Source of the DNA: Paracyclopina nana
Taxonomy: Eukaryota > Arthropoda > Copepoda > Cyclopoida > Cyclopettidae
DNA: 64,000 bases
Direction of reading: 5' to 3'
NCBI GenBank assembly: GCA_019096065.1
Contig: JAGUCH010000008.1
Span: 5,337,001 to 5,401,000, forward strand
Under the pieces are notes generated by a model. That model did no database searches. It saw only the letters and a list, made by a program, of their open reading frames with translations, and was not told where the DNA came from. Shown here piece by piece: positions 1 through 10,833 of this stretch (its first letter is position 1; each line of letters opens with the position of its first letter). The translations under genes were made by a program, and so were the position numbers.

Positions 1-823
1 ACTTCTTCAAAGAAAGGCAACGATTTGTATCAAATATCACATGGCCAGCATATTATTGTGTAGCAAAGCAATAAATTTCCTTTCATATCAGTTGCATGAG
101 AGCAATTTAATGTACCTCTCTCCCCCCATATCAAAAAAGAGAAGAGCAGACAAAAGTGTAGCACTGACACAGTCAGTTTAGAGTTTTGTATGAGTAAAAA
201 TGGGTACGTAAGAAGGAGTGTAGAATGGGTAGCAAGCGTATCCTTCAAAATGGCATAAAGTGCATGAAAGAGTTTGTTAGATCAAATCAATTATGCAATG
301 TGATCCCTGAGGATTCAAGGAGTCCAAAAATATAAACAAATTTGAAATCAATGGTAACTCATAGTACATATGACAATGGGAATGTGAATATTGTTCATCA
401 AAAGTGCCACATTTAACAAGAGAACAGTAGCTCTCTGCAAAAGGGCATAAAAACCGAACCAGAATTCTTTGTCACGAAAGTTTTGGAAGTGTCATTCCTG
501 AAGGTTCAGGGGTTCCAAAAACATAAACACAATTAAAATTGGATGTAATTTATAGGAGATACATCATTGTATAGTGAACACAGGAAACGTGTTCTCTCGC
601 GTATAAGGAATAATCTGATAAAAGAAACATGACATGAATACAGAATTGTTTCAAGCCACCTTTTCTGAATAATGTACATGAATAGACCTGGAAGCCCATG
701 TTCCCAATGGACCTCTGGTTTTTAACCTAGTCCAAACATGGCGTCACACACAAACATCACACATGGGCTTTAAGCGATGCAACTTTCAGCCCAAGTGAAT
801 GGAGGCTTATCACCATAAAAGTA
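1..823 (-). other. 3' noncoding part of the retroelement with a diverged tandem repeat
   Basis: No ORF of note. Two diverged copies of a unit about 191 bp apart can be aligned, anchored by similar stretches at about 301-350 and 492-540 (both with a CCTGA-GGTTCA-like core followed by CCAAAAA and ATAAACA), and with matching GGCATAAA segments near 252 and 444. A weaker third copy may lie near 600-660. This is probably the 3' untranslated region before the missing 3' LTR. Confidence 0.45.
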
Positions 824-3151
824 TTACCACTTTTGACGGTGTAACCTGTATAAATCATCATAAGTGACATTCAACTTTTTCATGGGCTTGGTTAGCTCAT
901 CATTAGCAGCATCAAGACCCATATTAGTGAGAAAAGTAGCATAATCATCAGGAGTCCCAATTTTCCTGTTATCTTTGAACTTTTGCAAGTTTTTGAAATA
1001 AAGTTTAGCAGCAGGTTCATCAAGGGGTCTTCCCCTTGACAAATGCTCCTTGAGAAAAATCTGGTCATTGCGAGGAAGGTCATTTACTCGCTTATTTCCA
1101 GGTTGGTAAACCAGCCTTTCAGCGTAAGGTCTATTTTGTCGATAATTTACACGAGGCAAATTACGAAGTTGCATGCCATGTTTTGGAGGTGTAACAGGTT
1201 CATGCATAGGTGAAAAACTTTCTTCCTCTCCAACAATGCTATCCTCCGCATATGTTGGAGTGGCAACATTCTCAAAGATCTCTTCAATCGGATCATTGTT
1301 TTCCATATCCTCAGGCAAAACTTCAAGATAATCCGGAGCCAACTTTAATTCAGCTCCAATGGATGATTGTCTTGGTTCATTAGACATCCGATAAAGATGT
1401 ATTAAACTTTCACGCGTAGCAGGTGAAAAACGATGAGAATCTGCAAAGTTTTTGTCCAAGTGAGTTAGGAAATCCTGCTCACTCTCAAATACTTTGAAGT
1501 CCTCTGACAGCCTCAAATGGCCCAAAGATGTACCTACACCAGAGAGGTCATCGTCAAAATAATCTGTATTAATCTTATTTGCAAGGTCTTGAATTTCCTT
1601 ATCAAGATTTTTTGATGGAGATTCCAACTTTGAAACCACATCATCGATTACAAAATAAGATTCATCAAGAGACAGGTTAGAAGCAATGCTGTTGCCAGCA
1701 TCACGTCTGCCACGGAAAGCTCTACCAATAGGGCTTGGTATTTCGGGTAAAGAATAATTAGAAGTATCATGGACTGGGGTAGATCCAGCTTCTGGTGGCT
1801 CAGCTGGCAGTCCACTTCGAGCACTAGCTAATTCATCAAAACCAACTGTATCAATGTCCTCATAGATATGAGATCCAGATCCAGATGATGTTACATTACC
1901 AGATGCGTTTGACGCTACATAAGGTGAGGCATAAACAGGAGATTCAAGCTGCCCAACCTCAACCTTGTTGTCTATTGGCAGCTGATATTGCATACTTAAT
2001 TGGTCATTAACCGGCTGGACCGTAACAGGCTCTAAAGGTGAAAGTGCAGGAGGATCTTGGCTAAGCGCCTTTGCGGGCAATTGTTCACCTGGATCCTCAT
2101 TTCCAACTTTAGATTCATTTCTATTATCTTTTGTATACTGTTTCCAATCTTCCAGAATCATAGCCTTATTTTCAGCTTGAATCCGGAGCACATCGTCAGG
2201 TTTAAACATATTAATAGTTTTCTTCACCAATGTGGACTGAGTCCTATGGTGTGTTTGTAAACTATGATGTGTTGAAACACCAGTTGAAGATGTAGTAGTA
2301 ACTAAATCTTCATTAATGGAGGCTGTACCTTCCTTTTCAGGCTTATTGCGCAAATTATAAGATTTTACGCTACCATCAACAGATTCCAGAAAATGCAGGA
2401 TTTCTCCTCTAGAATACTTTGCTTTTAATTCACTAGGTGAATAAGTACGCATTAAAAGTTTAGTAACTTTCTCGGGCAAGAATTGATACAATTTGTGAAA
2501 TCTATAAATCTTGAGCTGGCTGAAATGAAATCGACGTTCACGTCCAGTGCCCAGATAAGGTTTCACATATACATGAGTATTATGTATTCGAACAACTTCA
2601 TATAGCTCTTTTAAGAACTTGTAGGAATGTTTAGACCCAGGTAGGTCCTTTACATAGCAAAAACTTCCCACTTCAGGCTGAAGTGATAAGCGTTCAGTAG
2701 CTTTCATGATAGCGAGTTTTTCTCGTTCCTCTTTATCATGTTCCTTTATAATCTCTTGCCAATTAATCTCATATAGTTTTTCATGAGTTTCATCTAAAAT
2801 GTCGAGTACATCCTGACCAAGGTAATGAACAGGAGCCCTTGACAAAAACAAAGAAAAAGGGGTAGGAATGACCTTAACCCCATGTTTATCAGTATAACTC
2901 AGTGATGTCAAAGGACGATGATTCAGAGAGTAAACTGTTAACTTGAATATTTCACTCATAGGCTTATTGTAAGTCTTTGCGTTTAATATTAACGCATTTC
3001 GTAAAAACTTAATGCTGCCTTCAGCATATACGTTACTGTGGACATGCGGGCTGGTTGTGTACATGCCTACTGGGTGGACCCCATAAGTTTCAATCAACTT
3101 TTGTAGCGCATGATTGGGTAACAACTGACTCCCATTATCACTTACAAGCAC
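824..3151 (-). pseudogene. Frameshifted remainder of integrase plus long C-terminal extension
   Basis: A 775-residue ORF in a different frame from pol, overlapping its end by 10 bp. The first residues carry the integrase motif SDNGSQ (second catalytic Asp, residue 5) and, about 40 residues on, AEGSIKFLR with the catalytic Glu. About 180 residues of integrase core and C-terminal domain follow. The other 500 or more residues are acidic, low in complexity, and have no domain I recognise. Two short basic motifs, YNLRN and MQLRN, recall the basic tails of some retroelement integrases. I see no signal peptide or membrane anchor, so this is not an envelope gene. The extension is open and may still be conserved in other copies; only the join to pol looks broken. 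Confidence 0.8.
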
Positions 3152-6100
3152 CTTAGGACGCCCAAAGGCACTAAAATATCTTCCATTGCTTCAGCTACAT
3201 GCACATATTTCGTGCTTAGTAAGGGCCGAGCAATAATAAGCTTAGAATAAATATCTACCATTACAAGACAATTTGTTGCATCTTGGCCTTTTATCAGAGT
3301 TTCCCGAAAAGAAGCCAAGTCCAGCATTGCAAGGTCAAAAGGCTTAGATGGGAGAGGAAATCTTCCTGTCCCTAAAAACCTAGTATTAGACTGCCTGTAA
3401 AGTGCACAGTGTACACAGGCTCCAATAATTACTCTGCTCACTTTTGCTGAGTAAGTTGAATACAGAGTCTGGGTAAAGATCAAATGTGTCTTTTTACTCC
3501 CCAAATGGTTATGCAAGAGGTGTATTATAGCCATAAGATACACACAGTTAGGTAACGACATATACACCTTTGTATTGGAGGGTGTCGTAAAGGGTAACTT
3601 TACATTTTTCCTTACGACTAGTAAGGAAGCATCTAAAACACGATATTTGCTCATAAACTCTGTTGGAATAGAGTTTCGATCAGCCATCATCATGACATTA
3701 ATTATTTTTTGAGTCTCCTCACACCTTGATTGGAGTCGGAGAATCAAATTTCTGGTAATTCCAGGCAAGTTAGGCGAAATATTGAATTTCACATTCACAC
3801 CTGCCACAGATACCACATTTTCTACTAAATTCACACATGAATTACGTGTGAGTTCATCAACACTAGAATATGCAACCACATCTTCGGATTTGCTATCCAC
3901 AAGTATGGAAGCATTATCATCATAACAAAATGGAGGATTTTCACCAATAAGTTCCACCCATTTATCATTTAGACAATCCAGTCGCTTTTTTAATAGCGAC
4001 TTGGACATAGTTCCACTATTAACCAAAGTATCATAAACATGTGTAAGAAGCTCTTGGGTTGTCAAGATACCTTTGGCTATATGCTCAGGAAGAGGGTATT
4101 TACCATTATAAATATCCTTAGTAATTTGCGAACTTATTGAATAAGGTGCAAAAAATAAGGTTTCACCATCAGTTTGATGATACTTATTTAGTAACACATC
4201 TACCACTTCTATTTCAGTACGAGGCACTGCTCGTAATTTCCATGAAAATGGCAGAGAATAAAGTCTGGCTGCAAGCCTATTCGTATAAGCATCTTTCCCT
4301 GTGAATGAGCTTGCTAATACGCTTGCAATTGCCAAACAGTCAGTTACAATAACTACTCTCTCATAAGCATACAAGAGACGTTTAAAATGAGTGACCATCA
4401 TAATAATTCCTAGGGCTTCCCTTTGGAAACTATGATAAGACAAGCACACACTTAATTGAAATCTTGCAGAATGCGCTCCGATGCACATAGCTTTGCCATC
4501 AGCGCCAATCTCCATAATTAAAGCAGATGTAGATATTACACCTGAATCAACTATTAAGAAACATTCTTCATAAGAAGGCATTGCAAGAGATAATCCATTT
4601 TGAATTTCCTCTAATACCTTATAAAAACATTTTTCTTGAAAAGGTGTGAAGATAAACCTCCCGGTTTTTCCTTCTTTAGTAGCAAATACATCCAGCATAG
4701 GGCTAGTAAATGTTGCCATACTGGGACAGTACTGGCTCAACCAATTTGCCATTCCTAAAAACTTTTGCAATTGCTTGCGAGTTTTAGGTATTGGATAATC
4801 CTTAAATGATGTGCGATACTTTTCCGGCATACACATAAGGAGAACACCATGTTCATCAATTGTTAATTGATGTCCAAGCACAATCATTTCTTTAACAGCT
4901 ATTTTTGTCTTTTTAATTGCAAGTAGGGCATTTAATTTCCTCATGCTTTCAAAAAGAATCTTGATATCCTCAAGATGCTGTTTATAATCATCTAGACTTG
5001 CAGGCCTTGTAGGCCCATGATACTTACAAGCAAGAACCAAGTCATCAATGTATGTTCCAGTGCGATCAAGGATCTTGGGATCGATCGCTTGCTGGATTAA
5101 GGTTGAAAACTCAAATGGAGCGACTGCGCTGCCTTGAAATAATGACTTAGATTTAAAATAAAAGCCTCTATAAATTGACCTTGGTGACGTCACTGCCATG
5201 CAACACATGTCAGCTGAGTCAGAGTCAACTCGTACATTATCATACCCTCCACTTACATCAAAGGCAGATAGTAAACATGCATGTGAAAACATTGACATAA
5301 GGGAGTCCAATGGAGGAACCATATGTTCAGATGTATTAAAAATCAAGTTACGATTAAATGCAGTGAGGTCAACCAGTAACCTTGGTTTCCTTTCTTTGTA
5401 CGGTAATTGTGCATCATTGGGACGCGAAGTAAGAAAACAAGGACTGGCTGAATATTTATTCAGAGACTTGTCCACAACTTCAATCAAGCCTGAAGACAAC
5501 ATCAAAGCTATTTTTCTATCAAGTAAAGCAGTAGCATCCTGCCCCATATTAAATAGCTTTGGTACTAGAGGAGTGTCATCTTTTAATTGAAATTTAATAG
5601 GCTCATTTGCCCATAAGCGAAAGTTTCTCGGATCCTCACTTAGAATATCTGAGTACTCAAATAACACCTTTCTGTATTCAGACCGTATTTCCTCTGGTAT
5701 ATGGTCCAAATCGAACTCATTCAATGTCTTTTCCCTAATTGGGATAACATATCCATTGATTCCATTCATAACCTTGGATGAGCTAAACTCGCTTGGATAG
5801 CTCAACAAAAGGTTGTAAACTTCATCATATAATTCCTGATTATTTGCTTCATCTTGGGTATATTCAAGATGAGCAGAAACAAGGTCCAAATCAGAAGTGT
5901 CACGTAATATTGTTTGTCGATATCGGTGATCTTCTATCTGGCCTTCAAATACATTTGTGTGCGACTTAGGAGGAACATACTCATCATTCAATTTCCCCAA
6001 GCACACTGCACAACCACAAAGCTCAGGATTGTACCTGAAGCTTTTGAAAGTATACTGTGTTTTAATATCACTAGAAACACTAGGATGAGGATAAAAAGCC

Positions 6101-8289
6101 AGTGCTGAGAGGAGAGTAAGTGCAGCTGAGACTGCAAAACAAACCGGCTCTGTAGCACAGGGCTCTGCGTCCATTAATGTTTTAATCAAAACTTTACTAC
6201 CACTACCCTTGAACCTCAGTTGGCCAAGTATGGTATATACTAATGTAGCAATATACCCCCAATGGGTACGCCTGTTTACATCAACATGCACAATAATATT
6301 GATATTATTGGCTAATTTATACATTATCAATGGTGATCCATTTAAATTCAATTCATAAAATGGAGCATCAATATTTCGTTTATACACAAAGCCAAAGTTC
6401 TCATACTTTTCATGCATGATTATTAGCTCAATATATTCATACCCTTCCAGGTATGTGTCTATTGGGCACAACCCAATGCTAAGACACTCTGGACAGGTGT
6501 TATTAAACTTCATCCATGCAATAGTTAGCTGTTTTACTAATTTATTGCAGTGGCGTAAAATACGTTTTTGTTCTCCAGCTAACATAACTCCAAATGGAAG
6601 TAAGAAAACCCACTTCTTAGTTTGGAGGTTATGCTTAGTAAGAAATTCACCAATATAGTTATCAGTTACCTCTTTAAATGAATCAGATTGATTAGAGGCA
6701 ACAAACACAAAATTATCGATGCCTGACATTTTTGGCCTTGTTTGCCCAGTCATTGGTTTATACTCACCAAATACATGGTGATTAGAAAATGTAAGCCCAT
6801 TTATGTCGGTAAATTGGGCTATAATGTTATTCTTGTCATTTACATAATTACAATAGCACTGCGAGTCATCAGCCTTTATTGACCTGATGCTAAAATTCAA
6901 CTCATGAACTTTGGAAGTGCTACGATAATTCTTTTTAGAAACTACCTTAGCAGTTCCTACCACAGTAATGGCATCAAGCCTAAACGGCATATCGGATTTA
7001 TTTCCAATCATGATGGGAAAGGATCCATGCCTATCAATTAAGCTAACATTTCCCATCGATGACACACCTTCAAAGTCATCAGAAGGAACAAATTCTACAC
7101 ATTTGCCATGGAAGTTTGTATAAACATTTCCTTCGCTGTCTAAGTTGTCAGGAGTATCATCTTCCTCATCAGAAGAATCCAATTCAGGGATTAGAGGCGC
7201 TTCATGCACAAAATGTGCATTAACAACCTTTTCTTCACCTGGTAATAATGAAATACTAGCAGTTATTGCCACAGGGTAAAAATCCTCTCCAGATAAGGTT
7301 AAGGGTATCTTTTTGTACTTAGGTTTTCCAGGAAAGTCAAGAAAATATTTTCCTTGTCTGCTGGTTAACCTTACATCATTATCGACAAAAAGTGCATTGC
7401 CGATTAACATTAAAGGTTCACAATTAGTCAGAATAAATGTTGCCTTCCTAACAAGCATATTTGACCCAATTATCAATTGTATGTCAACTGCTTCTGTGGA
7501 AGGTACATTTTCTCCACTAAAATTCTTTATAATATAATTTTGATGAACCCTAGGTAGTTTGTGCCCTAGTTTTCTCTCAATTATATTCAACAAAGTATAT
7601 GACATGACTTGGATCATTGACCCAGAATCAAACAGAGCATGAAGTCTAACTGGTCCTGGGGTTTTCACTGGTATGAAAAATCTCTCTTGCAGACCCGTTA
7701 GTCTCATAGAATGAACACTCATGGTATCGTCGTCACATGTGGTTTCACGCTGTGAAGTTTCACTTTGTTTTTCCACAAGCAATTCTGAAACATATGCCAC
7801 ATTTTCCTGGCAGCTAGCTTCAGATTTTAAATCACCGTCATGGTGGGAAAGTAATTTGGCTTCACAATCATTATCTGTCGTAATTTCATGTGAACCATCC
7901 ATTTCAACTTCCTTTGTTGGAGGTTGATCGAGCATAGTAATAATTCCTACAGCAATACTTGCTAACGCTAGTTTATTTGGTAGCGACAACATAAATATAG
8001 CTGGCAGTGCTGCTGCGCCCAAAGCACCATAAAATAGATATTTATTTATTTGTATGGTGTCACATTTTTCAGGTTGAACCTTTACCTCATCACATTTAAC
8101 TGTAATGGGTTCACTTTTTTCATTAACATAATGACATAGTGCATTAACTTTACCATCATTATTCAAATGGGCTTTGGCTAATTGTCTCAATTTTGCCTTA
8201 TGCTCCAAAACACTGAAGCTGGCTTTGCCAACTTCTTTATTACAAATACCCCTCATAAATGAGGGAAGTTCATAGCTTTTTTCCGCCAT
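3142..8289 (-). CDS. pol: Pol polyprotein: protease, RT, RNase H, N-terminal integrase
   Basis: A 1715-residue ORF. In order: a hydrophobic segment (about residues 84-120); an aspartic protease with active-site DSGS (221-224); some 500 residues of unknown function with a further hydrophobic patch and a CX2C pair; a Ty3/gypsy-type reverse transcriptase with YIDD (1080-1083); RNase H with acidic residues near 1247, 1290 and 1312; and the integrase zinc domain HHCC (about 1589-1627) followed by the first catalytic Asp (near 1659). The ORF then ends inside the integrase core because of a frameshift; the second Asp and the Glu are in the next ORF (824-3151). The first ATG directly follows the gag stop. 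The lesion probably abolishes integrase in this copy. Confidence 0.88.
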   Translation of the reverse strand: MAEKSYELPSFMRGICNKEVGKASFSVLEHKAKLRQLAKAHLNNDGKVNALCHYVNEKSEPITVKCDEVKVQPEKCDTIQINKYLFYGALGAAALPAIFMLSLPNKLALASIAVGIITMLDQPPTKEVEMDGSHEITTDNDCEAKLLSHHDGDLKSEASCQENVAYVSELLVEKQSETSQRETTCDDDTMSVHSMRLTGLQERFFIPVKTPGPVRLHALFDSGSMIQVMSYTLLNIIERKLGHKLPRVHQNYIIKNFSGENVPSTEAVDIQLIIGSNMLVRKATFILTNCEPLMLIGNALFVDNDVRLTSRQGKYFLDFPGKPKYKKIPLTLSGEDFYPVAITASISLLPGEEKVVNAHFVHEAPLIPELDSSDEEDDTPDNLDSEGNVYTNFHGKCVEFVPSDDFEGVSSMGNVSLIDRHGSFPIMIGNKSDMPFRLDAITVVGTAKVVSKKNYRSTSKVHELNFSIRSIKADDSQCYCNYVNDKNNIIAQFTDINGLTFSNHHVFGEYKPMTGQTRPKMSGIDNFVFVASNQSDSFKEVTDNYIGEFLTKHNLQTKKWVFLLPFGVMLAGEQKRILRHCNKLVKQLTIAWMKFNNTCPECLSIGLCPIDTYLEGYEYIELIIMHEKYENFGFVYKRNIDAPFYELNLNGSPLIMYKLANNINIIVHVDVNRRTHWGYIATLVYTILGQLRFKGSGSKVLIKTLMDAEPCATEPVCFAVSAALTLLSALAFYPHPSVSSDIKTQYTFKSFRYNPELCGCAVCLGKLNDEYVPPKSHTNVFEGQIEDHRYRQTILRDTSDLDLVSAHLEYTQDEANNQELYDEVYNLLLSYPSEFSSSKVMNGINGYVIPIREKTLNEFDLDHIPEEIRSEYRKVLFEYSDILSEDPRNFRLWANEPIKFQLKDDTPLVPKLFNMGQDATALLDRKIALMLSSGLIEVVDKSLNKYSASPCFLTSRPNDAQLPYKERKPRLLVDLTAFNRNLIFNTSEHMVPPLDSLMSMFSHACLLSAFDVSGGYDNVRVDSDSADMCCMAVTSPRSIYRGFYFKSKSLFQGSAVAPFEFSTLIQQAIDPKILDRTGTYIDDLVLACKYHGPTRPASLDDYKQHLEDIKILFESMRKLNALLAIKKTKIAVKEMIVLGHQLTIDEHGVLLMCMPEKYRTSFKDYPIPKTRKQLQKFLGMANWLSQYCPSMATFTSPMLDVFATKEGKTGRFIFTPFQEKCFYKVLEEIQNGLSLAMPSYEECFLIVDSGVISTSALIMEIGADGKAMCIGAHSARFQLSVCLSYHSFQREALGIIMMVTHFKRLLYAYERVVIVTDCLAIASVLASSFTGKDAYTNRLAARLYSLPFSWKLRAVPRTEIEVVDVLLNKYHQTDGETLFFAPYSISSQITKDIYNGKYPLPEHIAKGILTTQELLTHVYDTLVNSGTMSKSLLKKRLDCLNDKWVELIGENPPFCYDDNASILVDSKSEDVVAYSSVDELTRNSCVNLVENVVSVAGVNVKFNISPNLPGITRNLILRLQSRCEETQKIINVMMMADRNSIPTEFMSKYRVLDASLLVVRKNVKLPFTTPSNTKVYMSLPNCVYLMAIIHLLHNHLGSKKTHLIFTQTLYSTYSAKVSRVIIGACVHCALYRQSNTRFLGTGRFPLPSKPFDLAMLDLASFRETLIKGQDATNCLVMVDIYSKLIIARPLLSTKYVHVAEAMEDILVPLGVLRCL

Positions 8290-10833
8290 TTATTTCTTAA
8301 TAGATGGTTCTTTACGTCCTGGTTTATTTTTCCAGCAATCCAAACCATCCATGGCCTTATGCAGGCCACCACAAATATCACAACAAGTTCCATCAGCTCT
8401 TGCTGCACTAAAGGGCATATTCACATAGTGAGGACAATCCTTGGCAATATGTGAAGCCTCATTGCAAAATATACAAGTGCCCGTTATCCAGGGGCCATAT
8501 TTCTTACCAGCTGCTCCAGCAGCATTAACTACATTTTTCCCAGCTTTTTGCCGGTCATTTGCTACTTGCATAGCAGCAATTTTTGCATTTTGTAACTCAT
8601 GTGTCTGTTTTAATATGGTCTCAACCATTTCTGCAGACACACTCACCTTGGAGCTATTTGAAGCTCTAGATGAACTAGAAATAACACTGCCAACCTGACT
8701 GACTGAGTCTTCAGGATAGACATCAATGGCAGCAATTTTTGCTTTACGTCCAATATCAGGGAGAACAGGAAGCCTATGGTCACGAGCTCCTCTTGGATCC
8801 TTCTCTTTTTCAGAATCCTTTCTCGAGGAGCGCACATGGGACTGAACCACAAGTTTATTAACAACATTAATAAATGCGTTGTAGGCCTCAGCACTTCCTG
8901 CTGATATGCCCTTTTCAAAGCATAATGTGTCAAACTCACGTAAGACCGCGGTGTACACATATGGATAGTGCATCTGGATGAATGCCATTCCATTATTAAT
9001 GGTGTTAGCGAAACATGTGTCATCAGATCCCAAGGAACCTTTTGCTTCAAATAACTTGGTTTCAAGTTCCATAAGAGTACCCATGACTGAATAGAAGTTT
9101 TTAGTCTTATCAGCAATGGTTTCATGAATTTTGCGTTGGACGGCTCCAACATCAATGACCATTTGATGTCCCATTTGAATGTAGTCCCAAATGGTTGATA
9201 ACCTTTGGTTTCGAGACCACATTAAACGGAGACGATCAGCAGTCCTTTCAGTTGATAAAGAACAAAGCACATGCATAGTAGCTTGATGTGCCCAGTTGTT
9301 TGTCACGGCTGCATTGTAAATTGCAGTCAAAAAGATATTAACAAATGTAGCACTGTGTGACTGATCGACATTGAAATAATTATTTCTTTGTGATTTGAGC
9401 ACATTCCTTATATCACTGTGGGAAGGTTGTAAAACTGACCCATCAGGAGGAAGGCTCACATACAGTGCATGCAATGAAATGTCCATTGAGGACCTATTTG
9501 CATCTTGAGCAGACTCATTTAAGGCTTTCAAGCCATAATTGGTCTCTGCTAAAATGACACGCAATTTTGCATCTAAACCAGGATCCCCTTGGAGATATCC
9601 AAGGATACCTTTCATTTCATTAACTTGCTCAGCGTGAGTGAGTCGAGGGTTAATCACCTGAGATATAGCCCTCTTGGCTGACTCAATGCTGGTAATTTCC
9701 TCTGTATTCACTCGAGCAACTTTTTCACTAAATGACAGGTTGTGGGCTGGAGCCACATCCTGTTTCTTTGTACGATCACGAAAACCAGACACAATAGCCA
9801 TAATTTTTGACTCAATGTGTTTTCGTCTCATATCAAGCATATCTCCGGGAAATATGTCATGTAATTCATTTATCTGAGTAATAATGCGTTCAGCGGTTTT
9901 GCTATCAAAACGTTTTGCAAAATAAGCAAATACCCGCTGTTCCTCATCAGCGTTCAGATCATCTCCATTGTACAACTTTTTTATTATGATGGAATCATTA
10001 AGTGATGCAGCTTTTGATCCTGTGGTGGTATCAAAACCTCCTGCATTACTCCTTTTATTCTCATCAATCATAGTACTAGCAAGCATGCCACCGATTTGCG
10101 GTGGTCCCAAAATAGAAGACATATTACCAAAGTGGACAGATTTGGAAGCATTCTGCAATTGTTCCAAATTGTCAGGCTCACTAACAGATTCATTTCCTGT
10201 GGAATCTAAACCAAGGTTGGCTGCATTTGTTCCAAATAATGCAGCAACACTTGTCAAACTTTGGCTTCCAGGGCTCCATTGTGCCTCAGAATTGTTAAAA
10301 CCATCAGCAATTGCTTTATACAGATCCTCAAATTCAAACTCTGCACGTTTTGCAATACTTATTATGCCTGCAAAACGGTGGAGTCCAAAAGTCCCCAGAA
10401 TCAATCCAGCAAGTATCAACAAGGGATTACTTTGCCGTGTTTTTTGAACCAGCTTAGTAATATACTTGAGTATCAGAATTACCATAAGATATGGATTTGC
10501 AATATATTTCATCATGTTGGTGAAGATGACATCAATGTGTTTTGTCACACTCACAGAAACTTCAGTAGAGACAGTGGAATCTCTAGATAATTGCACATCA
10601 AGGACTCTCATCCAAAGACCACTGACTGTGTCAGCATCAATTGAGGCCTTGACAATCGTTTCAGTCCAATTTAGAGCTGCAAGTCCTGCCTTGGTTTGGC
10701 TTGACAGCTCACTCACATCAAAAGTAAGAGTCTGGACTACAGCATCAATAGCTGCCTCCTCCAATCCAGTCACAGCAGACAAAATCACATACAAGGGGTT
10801 AACCTTGGCTTGCATATTTGTCGCCATTGCCAT
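8290..10833 (-). CDS. gag: Gag polyprotein of the Ty3/gypsy-like element
   Basis: An 847-residue ORF, long for a Ty3/gypsy Gag. Near the C-terminus a zinc knuckle CX2CX4HX4C (residues 787-800, bases 8434-8475) is followed by a second Cys/His cluster of the form CX2CX3HX7C, which supports the nucleocapsid assignment. Two hydrophobic stretches at about residues 110-125 and 137-150 could insert in membranes, which is unusual for Gag. The middle is helical, charged and without a domain I can name. It starts at the ATG at 10833, after the leader hairpins. Its stop codon is followed at once by the ATG of pol in the same reading frame, so pol could be made by stop readthrough or by termination-reinitiation. 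Confidence 0.85.
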   Translation of the reverse strand: MAMATNMQAKVNPLYVILSAVTGLEEAAIDAVVQTLTFDVSELSSQTKAGLAALNWTETIVKASIDADTVSGLWMRVLDVQLSRDSTVSTEVSVSVTKHIDVIFTNMMKYIANPYLMVILILKYITKLVQKTRQSNPLLILAGLILGTFGLHRFAGIISIAKRAEFEFEDLYKAIADGFNNSEAQWSPGSQSLTSVAALFGTNAANLGLDSTGNESVSEPDNLEQLQNASKSVHFGNMSSILGPPQIGGMLASTMIDENKRSNAGGFDTTTGSKAASLNDSIIIKKLYNGDDLNADEEQRVFAYFAKRFDSKTAERIITQINELHDIFPGDMLDMRRKHIESKIMAIVSGFRDRTKKQDVAPAHNLSFSEKVARVNTEEITSIESAKRAISQVINPRLTHAEQVNEMKGILGYLQGDPGLDAKLRVILAETNYGLKALNESAQDANRSSMDISLHALYVSLPPDGSVLQPSHSDIRNVLKSQRNNYFNVDQSHSATFVNIFLTAIYNAAVTNNWAHQATMHVLCSLSTERTADRLRLMWSRNQRLSTIWDYIQMGHQMVIDVGAVQRKIHETIADKTKNFYSVMGTLMELETKLFEAKGSLGSDDTCFANTINNGMAFIQMHYPYVYTAVLREFDTLCFEKGISAGSAEAYNAFINVVNKLVVQSHVRSSRKDSEKEKDPRGARDHRLPVLPDIGRKAKIAAIDVYPEDSVSQVGSVISSSSRASNSSKVSVSAEMVETILKQTHELQNAKIAAMQVANDRQKAGKNVVNAAGAAGKKYGPWITGTCIFCNEASHIAKDCPHYVNMPFSAARADGTCCDICGGLHKAMDGLDCWKNKPGRKEPSIKK

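Noticed and set aside
824-2600. Envelope gene after pol
   Set aside because: The downstream ORF has no signal peptide, fusion peptide or membrane anchor and begins with integrase motifs.
5198-5590. 130-codon plus-strand ORF inside pol, and similar ORFs at 8441-8698, 9968-10447 and 10261-10840
   Set aside because: All are antisense shadows of gag or pol.
824-8289. First impression that the left element is BEL/Pao
   Set aside because: The RT and RNase H context (FLGMANWLSQYCPSMA, then VDSG) and the integrase motifs follow the Ty3/gypsy pattern, not BEL/Pao.
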